Shown: positions 27,687 to 35,136 of the stretch, piece after piece
Layout of the letters: each line of letters opens with the position of its first letter
Numbering within the stretch: the first letter of the stretch is position 1
NCBI GenBank assembly: GCA_002840555.1
Contig: PHBJ01000001.1
Location: 124,001 to 188,000, forward strand
Direction of reading: 5' to 3'
DNA length: 64,000 nucleotides
Source: Deltaproteobacteria bacterium HGW-Deltaproteobacteria-13
Lineage (GTDB): Bacteria > Desulfobacterota > Syntrophia > Syntrophales > Smithellaceae
The notes under the pieces: generated by a model
What the model saw: only the letters and a program-made list of their open reading frames with translations
Told to the model about the DNA's origin: nothing
Database searches by the model: none
Made by a program: the position numbers and the translations under genes

Positions 27687-28151
27687 CTATATTTCCATGA
27701 GTGTTGAGCGATATTTAACGACCAGTTCGCCCCGCTGATTAATCAGCTCTGTTTCCAGGACAGTAACGTCAATCGTTCTTTTCCCTTTTCCCTTTCGATA
27801 CATATCTACAACTTTCATTTTACGTGTAATAACATCGCCGGCATAAATGCTGCCATAATATTCATATTCTTCTTCTCTGTCCAGAAGCTTATTTAAATCG
27901 ATACCCAAAGTTTTAACTGTTCCGATCAATCCTCCTCCGGTCCAAAAAAAAGAACTCGTTGCAAAGGTCGGCGGTGCCGGTATTCCCTGGTATCCTGCTT
28001 TTTTTGCCGCTTCTTCATCATAGTAAATTGGATTGATTTCTTCCCTGCTGTCTTTTTGGGAAATGGCAATGGCAAACTCAACAATTTTATCTTTCTCTAT
28101 GGTGAAAGTATAGACAGGGAATTCCATTCCTAATTTTGATTTGTCTGCCAT
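27687..28151 (-). CDS. FAS1-like/MaoC N-terminal-type dehydratase subunit
   Basis: The 154 residues match the MaoC N-terminal (HadA-like) hot-dog family: KIVEFAIAISQKDSREEINPIYYDEEAAKKAGYQGIPAPPTFATS, then YAGDVITRKMKVVDMYRKGKGKRTIDVTVLETELINQRGELVV. It lacks the D-x4-H hydratase pair and normally forms a heterodimer with a catalytic MaoC subunit, here the next gene. The second ATG (28151) is preferred: GGAGG lies five bases away, versus two for the first. An inverted repeat lies just upstream. Confidence 0.82.
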   Translation of the reverse strand: MADKSKLGMEFPVYTFTIEKDKIVEFAIAISQKDSREEINPIYYDEEAAKKAGYQGIPAPPTFATSSFFWTGGGLIGTVKTLGIDLNKLLDREEEYEYYGSIYAGDVITRKMKVVDMYRKGKGKRTIDVTVLETELINQRGELVVKYRSTLMEI

Positions 28152-28162
28152 CATAGCCTCCG

Positions 28163-28178
28163 TATGAATACGTTCATA
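28163..28178. promoter_or_regulatory. Inverted repeat upstream of the MaoC pair
   Basis: Arms TATGAA (28163-28168) and TTCATA (28173-28178) surround TACG, immediately upstream of the ribosome-binding site of the first hydratase gene. On the minus strand it overlaps a -10-like TATGAT. Position and symmetry suit an operator; the regulator is unknown. It does not match the ACCGATCGGT palindrome near the TetR gene. Confidence 0.45.
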
Positions 28179-28291
28179 TCATAATTAGGCCAGAATGGCA
28201 CAATTTAATTACAAAAATTAGTAAAAAGTGAAATGTGAAAAGTGAAAAGATTCGTTACATCTTATCCGATTGATAGAAGAAAATTATTTTT

Positions 28292-28331
28292 TTAAAAAGC
28301 CTGCCCTGCGCATATTTGCGCGCAGGGCAGG
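28292..28331 (-). terminator. Intrinsic terminator after the acyl-CoA dehydrogenase pair
   Basis: On the minus strand, a perfect 12-bp GC-rich stem (arms CCTGCCCTGCGC at 28300-28311 and GCGCAGGGCAGG at 28320-28331) is followed by CTTTTT. It begins 47 bases after the stop of the first dehydrogenase. It separates the dehydrogenase transcript from the MaoC pair. Confidence 0.85.
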
Positions 28332-28377
28332 TGTGCTAGGGGTGGAGAAGATGTTTTGTTATGACTGAATTATATCC

Positions 28378-29574
28378 TTATTTAAGCTGTTTGCTGGAAT
28401 ATCCCAGAACATTTCTGGCCACGATCAGATGCTGGATTTGTCCTGTTCCTTCAAAAATATCAGTAATCTTGACATCGCGCATCCATTTTTCAGCGAGATT
28501 TTCACAAGAGAAACCTAAAGGCCCCAGAAGCTCGCAGCATTTCTGAACAATCAGCGTTCCATAGCGTCCGGATTTTGCCTTGGCCATGGAGGCTTCGAGA
28601 TTGTTGAATTCTCCATTGTCCATCATCCATGCGGCGCGCCAGGTCAGAAGCCGCATCGCGTCCAGATTGGCCTCCATCATGTAGAATTCCTTTTCCATCG
28701 CGCTTATGTTATTAGGATTATTTTCATAATCAAGCTCGACGCCGCTTTCTTCAATTTTCTCCCGCGTCAGATCGAGAGCCGCTCTGGTTACGCCCAGCGC
28801 CATGGATGCGACCAGCGGCCGCGTGTTATCAAACGTCTTCATCGCGCCTTTAAATCCTTCTGTGGATTCCTTGATCTCGGCGCTGCCCAAAATATTATTT
28901 TTCGGTATCCGGCAGTCATCGAGAACGTAAGTGCCTGTATCCGAGGCGCGCACACCCAGTTTGTGCTCCAGTTTTTCCAGTTTGAAACCGGGACGTCCTT
29001 TTTCTACCACAAATGATTTTATCCCTGACTTGCCGGCGCTTCTGTCCACTGTGGCCCAGATGACGGCGACTTCAGCGCGTTCCGCACAGGTTACGAATAT
29101 TTTTTCACCATTGAGCACCCACTCATCGCCATCCAATGTGGCCCGGGCGGTGATTGAGCCGGAATCGGAACCGGAGCCGGGTTCGGTAATGGCCATGGAT
29201 GCCCATTTTTCACCGAATCGTTCCATTTGCTCATCGGTCGCTACCGCCGCGATGGCGGCGTTTCCCAGTCCCGCGTTAGGCAGTGATAACAATAATCCCA
29301 GGTCTCCCCAACACATTTCTTCGATGACGATAACCATCGAAAGATTTGCTCCCAGTTTTTTAGATCCCGGTTTGTCCGGTTTCGCCTCTTCGCCTTCCTT
29401 TTTCTTTTTGGGACGGCTCATGATTTTTATTGAACGGAACACATCCAGTTCCTGCGGATACTTGTGTTCGTTTTCATCATAATAACGTGATATAGGCCGA
29501 AGCATGCCAGTCGCCATATTATTCATGCCGCTTCTCACATCCATCATCTTTTGTGTCATTTCCAGATTAATCAT
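28378..29574 (-). CDS. Acyl-CoA dehydrogenase family protein (first of pair)
   Basis: A flavoenzyme that would introduce a trans-2 double bond into an acyl-CoA, passing electrons to ETF. The 398-residue protein has the family blocks ASMAITEPGSGSDSGSITARATLDGDEWVLNGEKIFVTCAE, GVRASDTGTYVLDDCRIP and the C-terminal DIFEGTGQIQHLIVARNVLG, whose Glu corresponds to the catalytic base of MCAD. The N-terminus is short and carries a lysine-rich insert (SRPKKKKEGEEAKPDKPGSK) before the usual helices. GGAGG precedes the ATG. It is 11 bases after the second dehydrogenase, so the two may form a heteromer. Confidence 0.9.
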   Translation of the reverse strand: MINLEMTQKMMDVRSGMNNMATGMLRPISRYYDENEHKYPQELDVFRSIKIMSRPKKKKEGEEAKPDKPGSKKLGANLSMVIVIEEMCWGDLGLLLSLPNAGLGNAAIAAVATDEQMERFGEKWASMAITEPGSGSDSGSITARATLDGDEWVLNGEKIFVTCAERAEVAVIWATVDRSAGKSGIKSFVVEKGRPGFKLEKLEHKLGVRASDTGTYVLDDCRIPKNNILGSAEIKESTEGFKGAMKTFDNTRPLVASMALGVTRAALDLTREKIEESGVELDYENNPNNISAMEKEFYMMEANLDAMRLLTWRAAWMMDNGEFNNLEASMAKAKSGRYGTLIVQKCCELLGPLGFSCENLAEKWMRDVKITDIFEGTGQIQHLIVARNVLGYSSKQLK

Positions 29575-29585
29575 AGTTTTTCCTC

Positions 29586-30695
29586 CTATACCATGGCCAT
29601 GCCTTCGAGAATGGCGATGCCTCTGCCGTTGCGATAATATCTCTCCACCGGATTCTCACGAATGAAACCGTGTCCGCCAAGAATCTGCACGCCGTAATCG
29701 GTTATTTTCATCGTCATCTCTCCGGCGTAAAGTTTCGCCAGGTATGATTCTTTCTTCGCGTCGCGGCCTGCTTCCAGAGCGGAAGCCGCTTTCCATGTCA
29801 TCAGCCTCATGGCGTCAACTTCATAAGCCATTTCAGCGATCATGAAAGCTATTGCCTGACGGCTGGCTATCGGTTCACCGAACTGTACCCGCTCTTTGGC
29901 ATAATCGCGCGCGTATTCAAACGAGGCGCGTGAAACTCCGGTGCCGAGGGCCGACATGGCGATACGCGACTTTTGCAGGAATCTGCTGTAATCGCATCCT
30001 TTTTCTCCTCCGACACGATCATCGACGGATACTTCGCAGTTTTCCAATACTACAGGATAGCTCTCCAGCGCATACAGTCCGAGGTTCTTCTCCCGTTCAC
30101 CAATTTTAAGTCCGGGGTTATTTCCTTCAACAATAAACAGTTCCATTTTGCTATCGGCTGCGGCCGCCACCAGCAGATGGCCGGAATCCTTGGCCAGCGG
30201 TACGAAACATTTCCTGCCGTTGAGAATATACTTGCCGTCTTTTTTTTCTGCTTTTGTTTCCAAAGATACCGCGTCAAACTTAAACCGCGGCTCGTTTAAC
30301 GCCACCGTGCATGCTTTGTAAGCGGGATCGCAGTATAAGGATAAATACTTCTTTTTCTGTTCCTCCGTGCCCATCTCCAGAATGGTATAGATAAATGTAG
30401 AGGGAAGGGTCGCCGCTATGGCCAGGGCCATATCACCACAGGCAAGTTCTTCAAGAACAATTGTGTTCATGATCGGGGAATATTCCATACCGTATCCGCC
30501 GTATTCCTCGGGTACCATAGACACCGTTGCTCCCAATTCCCAAACCTTATCGATAATTTCCCGTGGAAGAGCTCTTGCCTCATCCATGTCATGAGAAGGA
30601 TTCCCTGAAACCATGCTCTTAACGAGTTTTGCCACGGTATCTTTCATGCTGCATTGCTCTTCAGACATACTAAAACCGAATTCTCTATCTTCCAT
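29586..30695 (-). CDS. Acyl-CoA dehydrogenase family protein (second of pair)
   Basis: 369 residues with the ACAD layout: VWELGATVSMVPEEYGGYGMEYSP, a middle beta domain, RVQFGEPIASRQAIAFMIAEMAYEVDAMRLMTWKAAS, and QILGGHGFIRENPVERYYRN. It ends abruptly after GRGIAILEGMAMV. The Glu of the catalytic position is there, but the usual last helix is missing. The beta domain lacks the typical TEPxxGSD text (it reads VALNEPRFKFDAVSL), so substrate or FAD contacts may differ. AGGAG precedes the ATG. It is upstream of the other dehydrogenase in the same operon; alpha2beta2 ACADs with unequal subunits are known from steroid side-chain degradation. Confidence 0.88.
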   Translation of the reverse strand: MEDREFGFSMSEEQCSMKDTVAKLVKSMVSGNPSHDMDEARALPREIIDKVWELGATVSMVPEEYGGYGMEYSPIMNTIVLEELACGDMALAIAATLPSTFIYTILEMGTEEQKKKYLSLYCDPAYKACTVALNEPRFKFDAVSLETKAEKKDGKYILNGRKCFVPLAKDSGHLLVAAAADSKMELFIVEGNNPGLKIGEREKNLGLYALESYPVVLENCEVSVDDRVGGEKGCDYSRFLQKSRIAMSALGTGVSRASFEYARDYAKERVQFGEPIASRQAIAFMIAEMAYEVDAMRLMTWKAASALEAGRDAKKESYLAKLYAGEMTMKITDYGVQILGGHGFIRENPVERYYRNGRGIAILEGMAMV

Positions 30696-30788
30696 AATAT
30701 TCTCCTTGCGTACGCGTCATCCTGTATGAAGGTGACACGTGAGTTTCTCTTCTAAAAATTACATTTGGTTCGTTAAACATTGAGAGAA

Positions 30789-30844
30789 ATTGCCGGGAGT
30801 AGTGTTTTTCCAGCCCCCCTTGTTTTTTACATACCCCCGGCAAT
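30789..30844. other. Inverted repeat between the SCP2 and dehydrogenase genes
   Basis: Arms ATTGCCGGG (30789-30797) and CCCGGCAAT (30836-30844) enclose 38 bases. On the minus strand the structure follows the SCP2 gene and is followed by TTTCTCTC, so it may weaken or end transcription before the dehydrogenase pair. The gap 30696-30889 shows nothing else clear. Confidence 0.5.
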
Positions 30845-30889
30845 CAGATTTGATATTGCTTAAATATTAGCGTTCAATTTTGCCCGTTA

Positions 30890-31459
30890 CTAGATAAGGG
30901 CCTGCAGCTTCATGAGAAGCACCATGTCGCCGGTGAATTTCATTTTGCCGTTCATGAAAAGATTCTGTCCGGTGGTTTCCTTGTTCTGCATGGCGATCCA
31001 GTCCTTCAGTTCGAGGCTGAGATCGACGCTCGGTTTAGCTTCTCCGTTAAAGATCATGGTCACAGGAATATTATTGCCATCCTGTTTCAAAGTCAGATTC
31101 AAGGTGCCTTTGGTTGCCATCAGATTCTGGAGTCTCGCCGGATCTGCGATTTGCACAGGATCGGTGAAGCGGTCAATCATTCCTTCAATCTTTCCGGTTA
31201 AGGAATCAAGAAAAATCTGTTCGGATAATGACAGGGCCAGCAATGGTTTGGCAACGCCACCCTTGATGACTTCCAGATTCGTTCCATCCTTAATATTCAG
31301 GCAGTAGCTCTGATCGTTTACGTTAAACTGAAGATTGACTTCCTTGCCGGCCAAAGATGAAAGATTAGCACCGGCGGTAATCTCTTTAAACTGAGACGGT
31401 ACAAGCTTGGTGAAAAAATCATCCACACTTACGCCACTAGGAACACTAAATTTTGCCAT
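30890..31459 (-). CDS. SCP2 sterol-carrier-like domain protein
   Basis: The 189-residue protein has an SCP2-type fold pattern in its C-terminal half: a beta sheet, then LTLKQDGNNIPVTMIFNGEAKPSVDLSLELKDWIAM and the closing NLFMNGKMKFTGDMVLLMKLQALI. SCP2 domains bind hydrophobic acyl or sterol-like ligands in the cytoplasm; there is no signal peptide. The N-terminal half may be a second, degenerate copy. It is divergent from the TetR gene, and its promoter carries the first ACCGATCGGT palindrome. A ligand-carrier or storage role for the locus's acyl-CoA is plausible but not shown. Confidence 0.8.
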   Translation of the reverse strand: MAKFSVPSGVSVDDFFTKLVPSQFKEITAGANLSSLAGKEVNLQFNVNDQSYCLNIKDGTNLEVIKGGVAKPLLALSLSEQIFLDSLTGKIEGMIDRFTDPVQIADPARLQNLMATKGTLNLTLKQDGNNIPVTMIFNGEAKPSVDLSLELKDWIAMQNKETTGQNLFMNGKMKFTGDMVLLMKLQALI

Positions 31460-31508
31460 ATTATTTTCCCCTCCAATTGATTTGGGATATTGAGGATACC
31501 CCGATTTT

Positions 31509-31528
31509 TATTTACCGATCGGTAAATA
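31509..31528. promoter_or_regulatory. Candidate TetR operator 1, over the SCP2 promoter
   Basis: A perfect 20-bp palindrome with core ACCGATCGGT (31514-31523) and symmetrical flanks TATTT/AAATA. It overlaps the -10 region of the minus-strand promoter at 31523-31551. The same core recurs at 31707. Two perfect copies in the region between a TetR gene and its divergent neighbour strongly suggest TetR binding sites. Confidence 0.85.
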
Positions 31529-31551
31529 CTAAAAACAGCAAGGTCTGTCAA
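31523..31551 (-). promoter_or_regulatory. Promoter for the SCP2 gene
   Basis: On the minus strand, an exact TTGACA (31551-31546), 17 bp, and a weak -10 TATTTA (31528-31523). The -10 is embedded in operator 1, so a bound repressor would block RNA polymerase. Confidence 0.65.
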
Positions 31552-31691
31552 TATATTTTTAAAAAATATTTGTATTTTTGTTTTGAATATTGTGATATAT
31601 GTAACATATGGTTATATAAACAACAACTTATGTAATAATAATTTGTTTTTTTTACGTAGGCTGAGATTAACCAAATACAAACTGAAAAAAC

Positions 31692-31721
31692 TTGAATATT
31701 TAGTTTACCGATCGGTTTAAT
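31692..31721 (+). promoter_or_regulatory. Promoter for the TetR gene
   Basis: -35 TTGAAT (31692-31697), 18-bp spacer, -10 TTTAAT (31716-31721), 19 bases before the TetR ATG. Operator 2 lies in the spacer and touches the -10, which is the arrangement for autorepression. Confidence 0.6.
31707..31716. promoter_or_regulatory. Candidate TetR operator 2, upstream of the TetR gene
   Basis: ACCGATCGGT palindrome identical to the core of operator 1, with partly symmetrical TTT/TTT and AATATT flanks. It sits 24 bases before the TetR start. Confidence 0.8.
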
Positions 31722-31739
31722 ATTTGAGAAGATAATCAT

Positions 31740-32444
31740 ATGACAGGGATTGAAAAAAAAATAAGATCATCCAGTGCCCACTCTCCTTCGGACAATTTAA
31801 AGAAGAAAGCCAAGGGCCGTCCCCTGGCCAATGACGGGAACGTCAGAGAAAGAATTTTGAAGGCTGCTCGCGAGGTGTTCATCTTGCATTCTTTTAAGGC
31901 GGCCAGTACTCGTATGATTGCCAAACAGGCCGGCGTTGAGCATCCGATGATTCATTATTACTTTGGTTCCAAGGAAAAGCTTTTCTACGCGATGGCTGAA
32001 ACTATTTACAACGAAACCCTTCCTGTGCAGGAAGCCTGGTTTGACGGCCTTGAGAGAATGTCATTACATGAAGGATTCTCGCTTTTCATTGATCGAATGC
32101 TTAATTACACCATGAAAACTCCCGACGCACTGAGGATAGCTGCTTTGAATGCGGTGAATATAGGCGATATCGAGGAAATACCCGGCTTCCGTTTCATTCT
32201 GATGAGCATGGCCGCTATGAGGCGCATCATGGAGGAAAAGCTTAAATTGCGGGGACCAAACCGCGAAATCGAAATGTTCATATATTGTTTTTTTAGTATT
32301 ATGATATCTTTTGTCGGAGCCAGGTCATGTCAGGCTCAGATACTGAATATGAATCCTTTGGATGAAAAATACCGGGCATGGGTAAAAGATGCCAGCATGA
32401 CTCTCTTTTACCCCTGGTTCAAAAAGATTCTTATCGGTCAGTAA
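31740..32444 (+). CDS. TetR/AcrR-family transcriptional regulator
   Basis: The 234-residue protein has the TetR DNA-binding domain at about residues 30-85 (NVRERILKAAREVFILHSFKAASTRMIAKQAGVEHPMIHYYFGSKEKLFYAMAE). An all-helical ligand domain follows, with a TetR_C-like pattern (LNAVNIGDIEEIPGFRFILMSM). The N-terminus has a basic tail (KKKAKGRPLANDG). Regulators of this type usually repress until an acyl-CoA or similar ligand binds. The divergent SCP2 gene and the operators between them indicate control of that gene and of itself; control of the dehydrogenase and Liv operons is plausible. Confidence 0.9.
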   Translation: MTGIEKKIRSSSAHSPSDNLKKKAKGRPLANDGNVRERILKAAREVFILHSFKAASTRMIAKQAGVEHPMIHYYFGSKEKLFYAMAETIYNETLPVQEAWFDGLERMSLHEGFSLFIDRMLNYTMKTPDALRIAALNAVNIGDIEEIPGFRFILMSMAAMRRIMEEKLKLRGPNREIEMFIYCFFSIMISFVGARSCQAQILNMNPLDEKYRAWVKDASMTLFYPWFKKILIGQ

Positions 32445-32506
32445 TCGGGATCCTTTCGAAATAATATTTAAAAAATACAATATGCGGTATCGTGCCTCAA
32501 ATTGTC

Positions 32507-32535
32507 TTGACACCCTTCCGGCGTCTTGCTATATT
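32507..32535 (+). promoter_or_regulatory. Near-consensus promoter for the liv operon
   Basis: TTGACA (32507-32512), 17 bp, TATATT (32530-32535). It lies about 75 bases upstream of livM and would drive the eight-gene operon. No ACCGATCGGT copy overlaps it. Confidence 0.85.
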
Positions 32536-32614
32536 TTTTACAAATAAACAGCAGAATTTGAAGCAGAGATAACGAACTCTCAATCAACGGTATCAGCGTG
32601 GTGACCCCGTGGAC

Positions 32615-33679
32615 ATGAAGCGCGATTACTATGAGGATGTTGAGTTATTTAAGAGCGGAACTATTCTGGCTTGGTCTGTCGTTTTACTGATTTTCCTTTT
32701 TACTGTACCCATTTATTTGCCTTCCTACAATGTCTACCTGTTAAATGTCATTCTGGTTAATGTCATTCTGGCGATAGGCCTCAATATTCTGGTGGGCTAC
32801 ACGGGCCAGATATCGCTGGGCCATGCGGGCTTTTTCGCCATCGGCGCATACGGCACTTCACTCATCATGATGCACTTGCATTTTCCCTTTTTAGTTGCGC
32901 TGATGATTGCCGCGCTTATCGCCGCGTTCTTCGGCTTTATTATCGGGCTTCCGGCGCTGAGGCTTGAAGGTCCGTATCTGGCGATTGCCACTCTGGGTTT
33001 CGGCTTAACCATTATGCACATTATCGGCCGGTGGGATATCTTCGGCGGCAGAATGGGGATTACCGCTCCGCCGCTTGATCTGGGTATTTCCGATTCATCC
33101 TTAAGCTGGGTCATTGCCGGTGATGTAAAAATTTATTATCTCATTTTGATTATTACCATCCTGCTGGTTGTCGGGGCGCGCAACCTCATGAAGACCCGCG
33201 TCGGGAGGGCTTTTATGTCCATTCGCGACGATGATATTGCCGCCGAAGTCATGGGCGTTAATCTCACGATCTATAAAACCATGGCATTTGCCGTGAGCGC
33301 TTTTTACGCGGGAGTGGCAGGCGGTCTTTATGGTTTTGTCGTCGGCTTCTTCGATCCCTTCACTTTCAATTTGATTCTTTCCATTATTTTCCTGGTCATG
33401 ATTACGGTCGGAGGCCTGGGTTCGATCATGGGCGCGATCATGGGCGCTATCCTTATCACCTATCTCCAGTATGACCTTCTGAAAAATGTGGAAAATCTGC
33501 CTTACTTGGGCGGGTTGCTTATGACCCTGTCCAGAAAATGGTTTACCGTGATCGGGCTTGCTAATTTCTCCAGCATTGCGCTGGGGCTGATTATGATTGC
33601 GATAGTTATTTTTGAACCATTGGGGATGTTCGGCATATGGATCAGGATTAAAAAATATTGGAAAACCTGGCCATTTTAG
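32615..33679 (+). CDS. livM: Branched-chain amino-acid-type ABC transporter permease LivM
   Basis: 354 residues with about ten membrane segments and the LivM signature ILVGYTGQISLGHAGFFAIGAYGTSL. The later cytoplasmic loop RVGRAFMSIRDDDIAAEVMGVNLTIYK is the coupling motif for the ATPases. Liv-type transporters carry branched-chain amino acids, but many also take short-chain amides, urea or aromatic and fatty acids. The ATG at 32615 is used; a GTG two codons earlier is equally possible because the ribosome-binding site is weak. It is first in an operon with an acyl-CoA ligase, so the cargo may be a carboxylic acid. Confidence 0.92.
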   Translation: MKRDYYEDVELFKSGTILAWSVVLLIFLFTVPIYLPSYNVYLLNVILVNVILAIGLNILVGYTGQISLGHAGFFAIGAYGTSLIMMHLHFPFLVALMIAALIAAFFGFIIGLPALRLEGPYLAIATLGFGLTIMHIIGRWDIFGGRMGITAPPLDLGISDSSLSWVIAGDVKIYYLILIITILLVVGARNLMKTRVGRAFMSIRDDDIAAEVMGVNLTIYKTMAFAVSAFYAGVAGGLYGFVVGFFDPFTFNLILSIIFLVMITVGGLGSIMGAIMGAILITYLQYDLLKNVENLPYLGGLLMTLSRKWFTVIGLANFSSIALGLIMIAIVIFEPLGMFGIWIRIKKYWKTWPF

Positions 33680-33700
33680 AAGAGCAGGGGGAACAACAAC

Positions 33701-34573
33701 ATGTTTGAGATGCTGTTGATTGAGGGGCTTGCCATTGGAGCGTGCTACGGTCTTTTCGGCGTTGCCGTTGCCATCGTTTATAAAACCTCGGATGTTGTAA
33801 ATTTTGCTCAGGGCGAAATGGGCATGGTGGCAACCTTTGTCGCCTACCATATTCTAACCGTATATAATTTTCCTTTCTGGATCGCATTTCCCGCCACCAT
33901 GGTTTTTGCGATTTTGCTGGGCATGGCGATTGAATTTTGTTTTTTACGTCCGGCGAAAAACCCGACCGTGCTGGGTTTACTCATTATTACTTTAGGCGTG
34001 GAAATGCTGCTGATGGGATTGGCCGGATGGAAGTGGGGCGCAGAGCAGAAAGATTTCCCCTTTTTGCTGTCTGTCTATAAGACGCACGAAATCCTCCCCG
34101 GCCTGGCGCTTAATGAATGGACCATCGGCGTATTCATTTTATCCATTGTCATCATGATATTACTGTTCTTATTTTTCCGTTATTCCAAACTGGGCATTGC
34201 CATGCGGGCAACTCAGCAAAATGTCAATGCGGCCAAGATCATGGGCATCAAGGTCGAGAGAGTTTTTTCGATAACCTGGGCCATGAGTTCTCTTATCGGG
34301 GCCGTGGCGGCCATGTTTTTTGCGGCGCGGTCTGTGCTGGACCCCAACTTTATGATGGAACCGTTTATGCGCGCTTTTGCTGCGGCAGTGCTGGGCGGCC
34401 TCACGAGCATTCCCGGTGTTGTTATCGGCGGATTAATTCTGGGGATTATCGAAAACTTCTTCGGTTATGCCTGGCCGGAATGGAAACCGATAGTCGCTTT
34501 TGTCGTGATTATTCTCATTATCACAATCAGGCCGAGCGGATTATTCGCGAAGCATTATATCAAGAAGGTTTAA
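33701..34573 (+). CDS. livH: Branched-chain amino-acid-type ABC transporter permease LivH
   Basis: 290 residues, mostly membrane helices. The LivH signature GLFGVAVAIVYKTSDVVNFAQGEMGMVATF is near the start. The coupling loop SKLGIAMRATQQNVNAAKIMGIKVERVF and the AFAAAVLGGLTSIPGVVIGGLILGIIENF helix complete the match. It forms the membrane channel with LivM. Spacing of 21 bases from livM shows cotranscription. Confidence 0.93.
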   Translation: MFEMLLIEGLAIGACYGLFGVAVAIVYKTSDVVNFAQGEMGMVATFVAYHILTVYNFPFWIAFPATMVFAILLGMAIEFCFLRPAKNPTVLGLLIITLGVEMLLMGLAGWKWGAEQKDFPFLLSVYKTHEILPGLALNEWTIGVFILSIVIMILLFLFFRYSKLGIAMRATQQNVNAAKIMGIKVERVFSITWAMSSLIGAVAAMFFAARSVLDPNFMMEPFMRAFAAAVLGGLTSIPGVVIGGLILGIIENFFGYAWPEWKPIVAFVVIILIITIRPSGLFAKHYIKKV

Positions 34574-34615
34574 TTTCGTATCCGTATTGATTCGTTGAGT
34601 CAGATGGAGATCATG

Positions 34616-35065
34616 ATGGGCCGGAAAGCAAAAATAATTATTCTCGTCTCGGTGACGCTGATTATTTCCTGTTTTGCCTTTTGGGATGCTCCCCGCAATC
34701 AAGTGGCGATGTTTCTGGAAAGAAACGCAGTTGAAAAAACAGCCCACGCCTATTTAAAAGCCGAGAAGGAAAAAAATAGCGGGCAGATTTATGCGCTTCT
34801 TGCTCCGTCATCTGATTATAAGCGAACACATTCCTATGAAGAATTCATGAAGGACATCGCCGAAAATCATCCATTGTCAATCCATGAGTATAAGATTGTG
34901 AGAATTGATCGCCTGCGGGGTAACGACAACAGAAAAAACTATCCGGGTGTGGACAAGTTTGTCCAGGTTGAGGTGGAAGTAACTTTTTCTCATACAGGAC
35001 CGAACAGCATCTATAACTACAGCTTCACTTTTCTGAAAGAGAAAGGGAAGTGGTACAAGGGCTGA
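34616..35065 (+). CDS. Unknown small protein in the liv operon (NTF2-like?)
   Basis: A 149-residue protein with a hydrophobic N-terminus (KIIILVSVTLIISCFAFWDAP) that is a signal anchor or a lipoprotein signal (Cys in LIISC). The mature region AVEKTAHAYLKAEKEKNSGQIYALLAPSSDYKRTHSYEEFMKDI...VEVEVTFSHTGPNSIYNYSFTFLKEKGKWYKG resembles NTF2-like cone folds seen in DUF4878-type proteins. Function is unknown. The start at 34616 has GGAGA six bases upstream. It lies between the permease and binding-protein genes, so it may assist uptake at the periplasmic face. Confidence 0.65.
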   Translation: MGRKAKIIILVSVTLIISCFAFWDAPRNQVAMFLERNAVEKTAHAYLKAEKEKNSGQIYALLAPSSDYKRTHSYEEFMKDIAENHPLSIHEYKIVRIDRLRGNDNRKNYPGVDKFVQVEVEVTFSHTGPNSIYNYSFTFLKEKGKWYKG

Positions 35066-35136
35066 TAAATGATCATATTTATTAGATGGGAGAGGATTAT
35101 AAATTATTCAATGTATTTGAACGCAAGGAGGTCATT

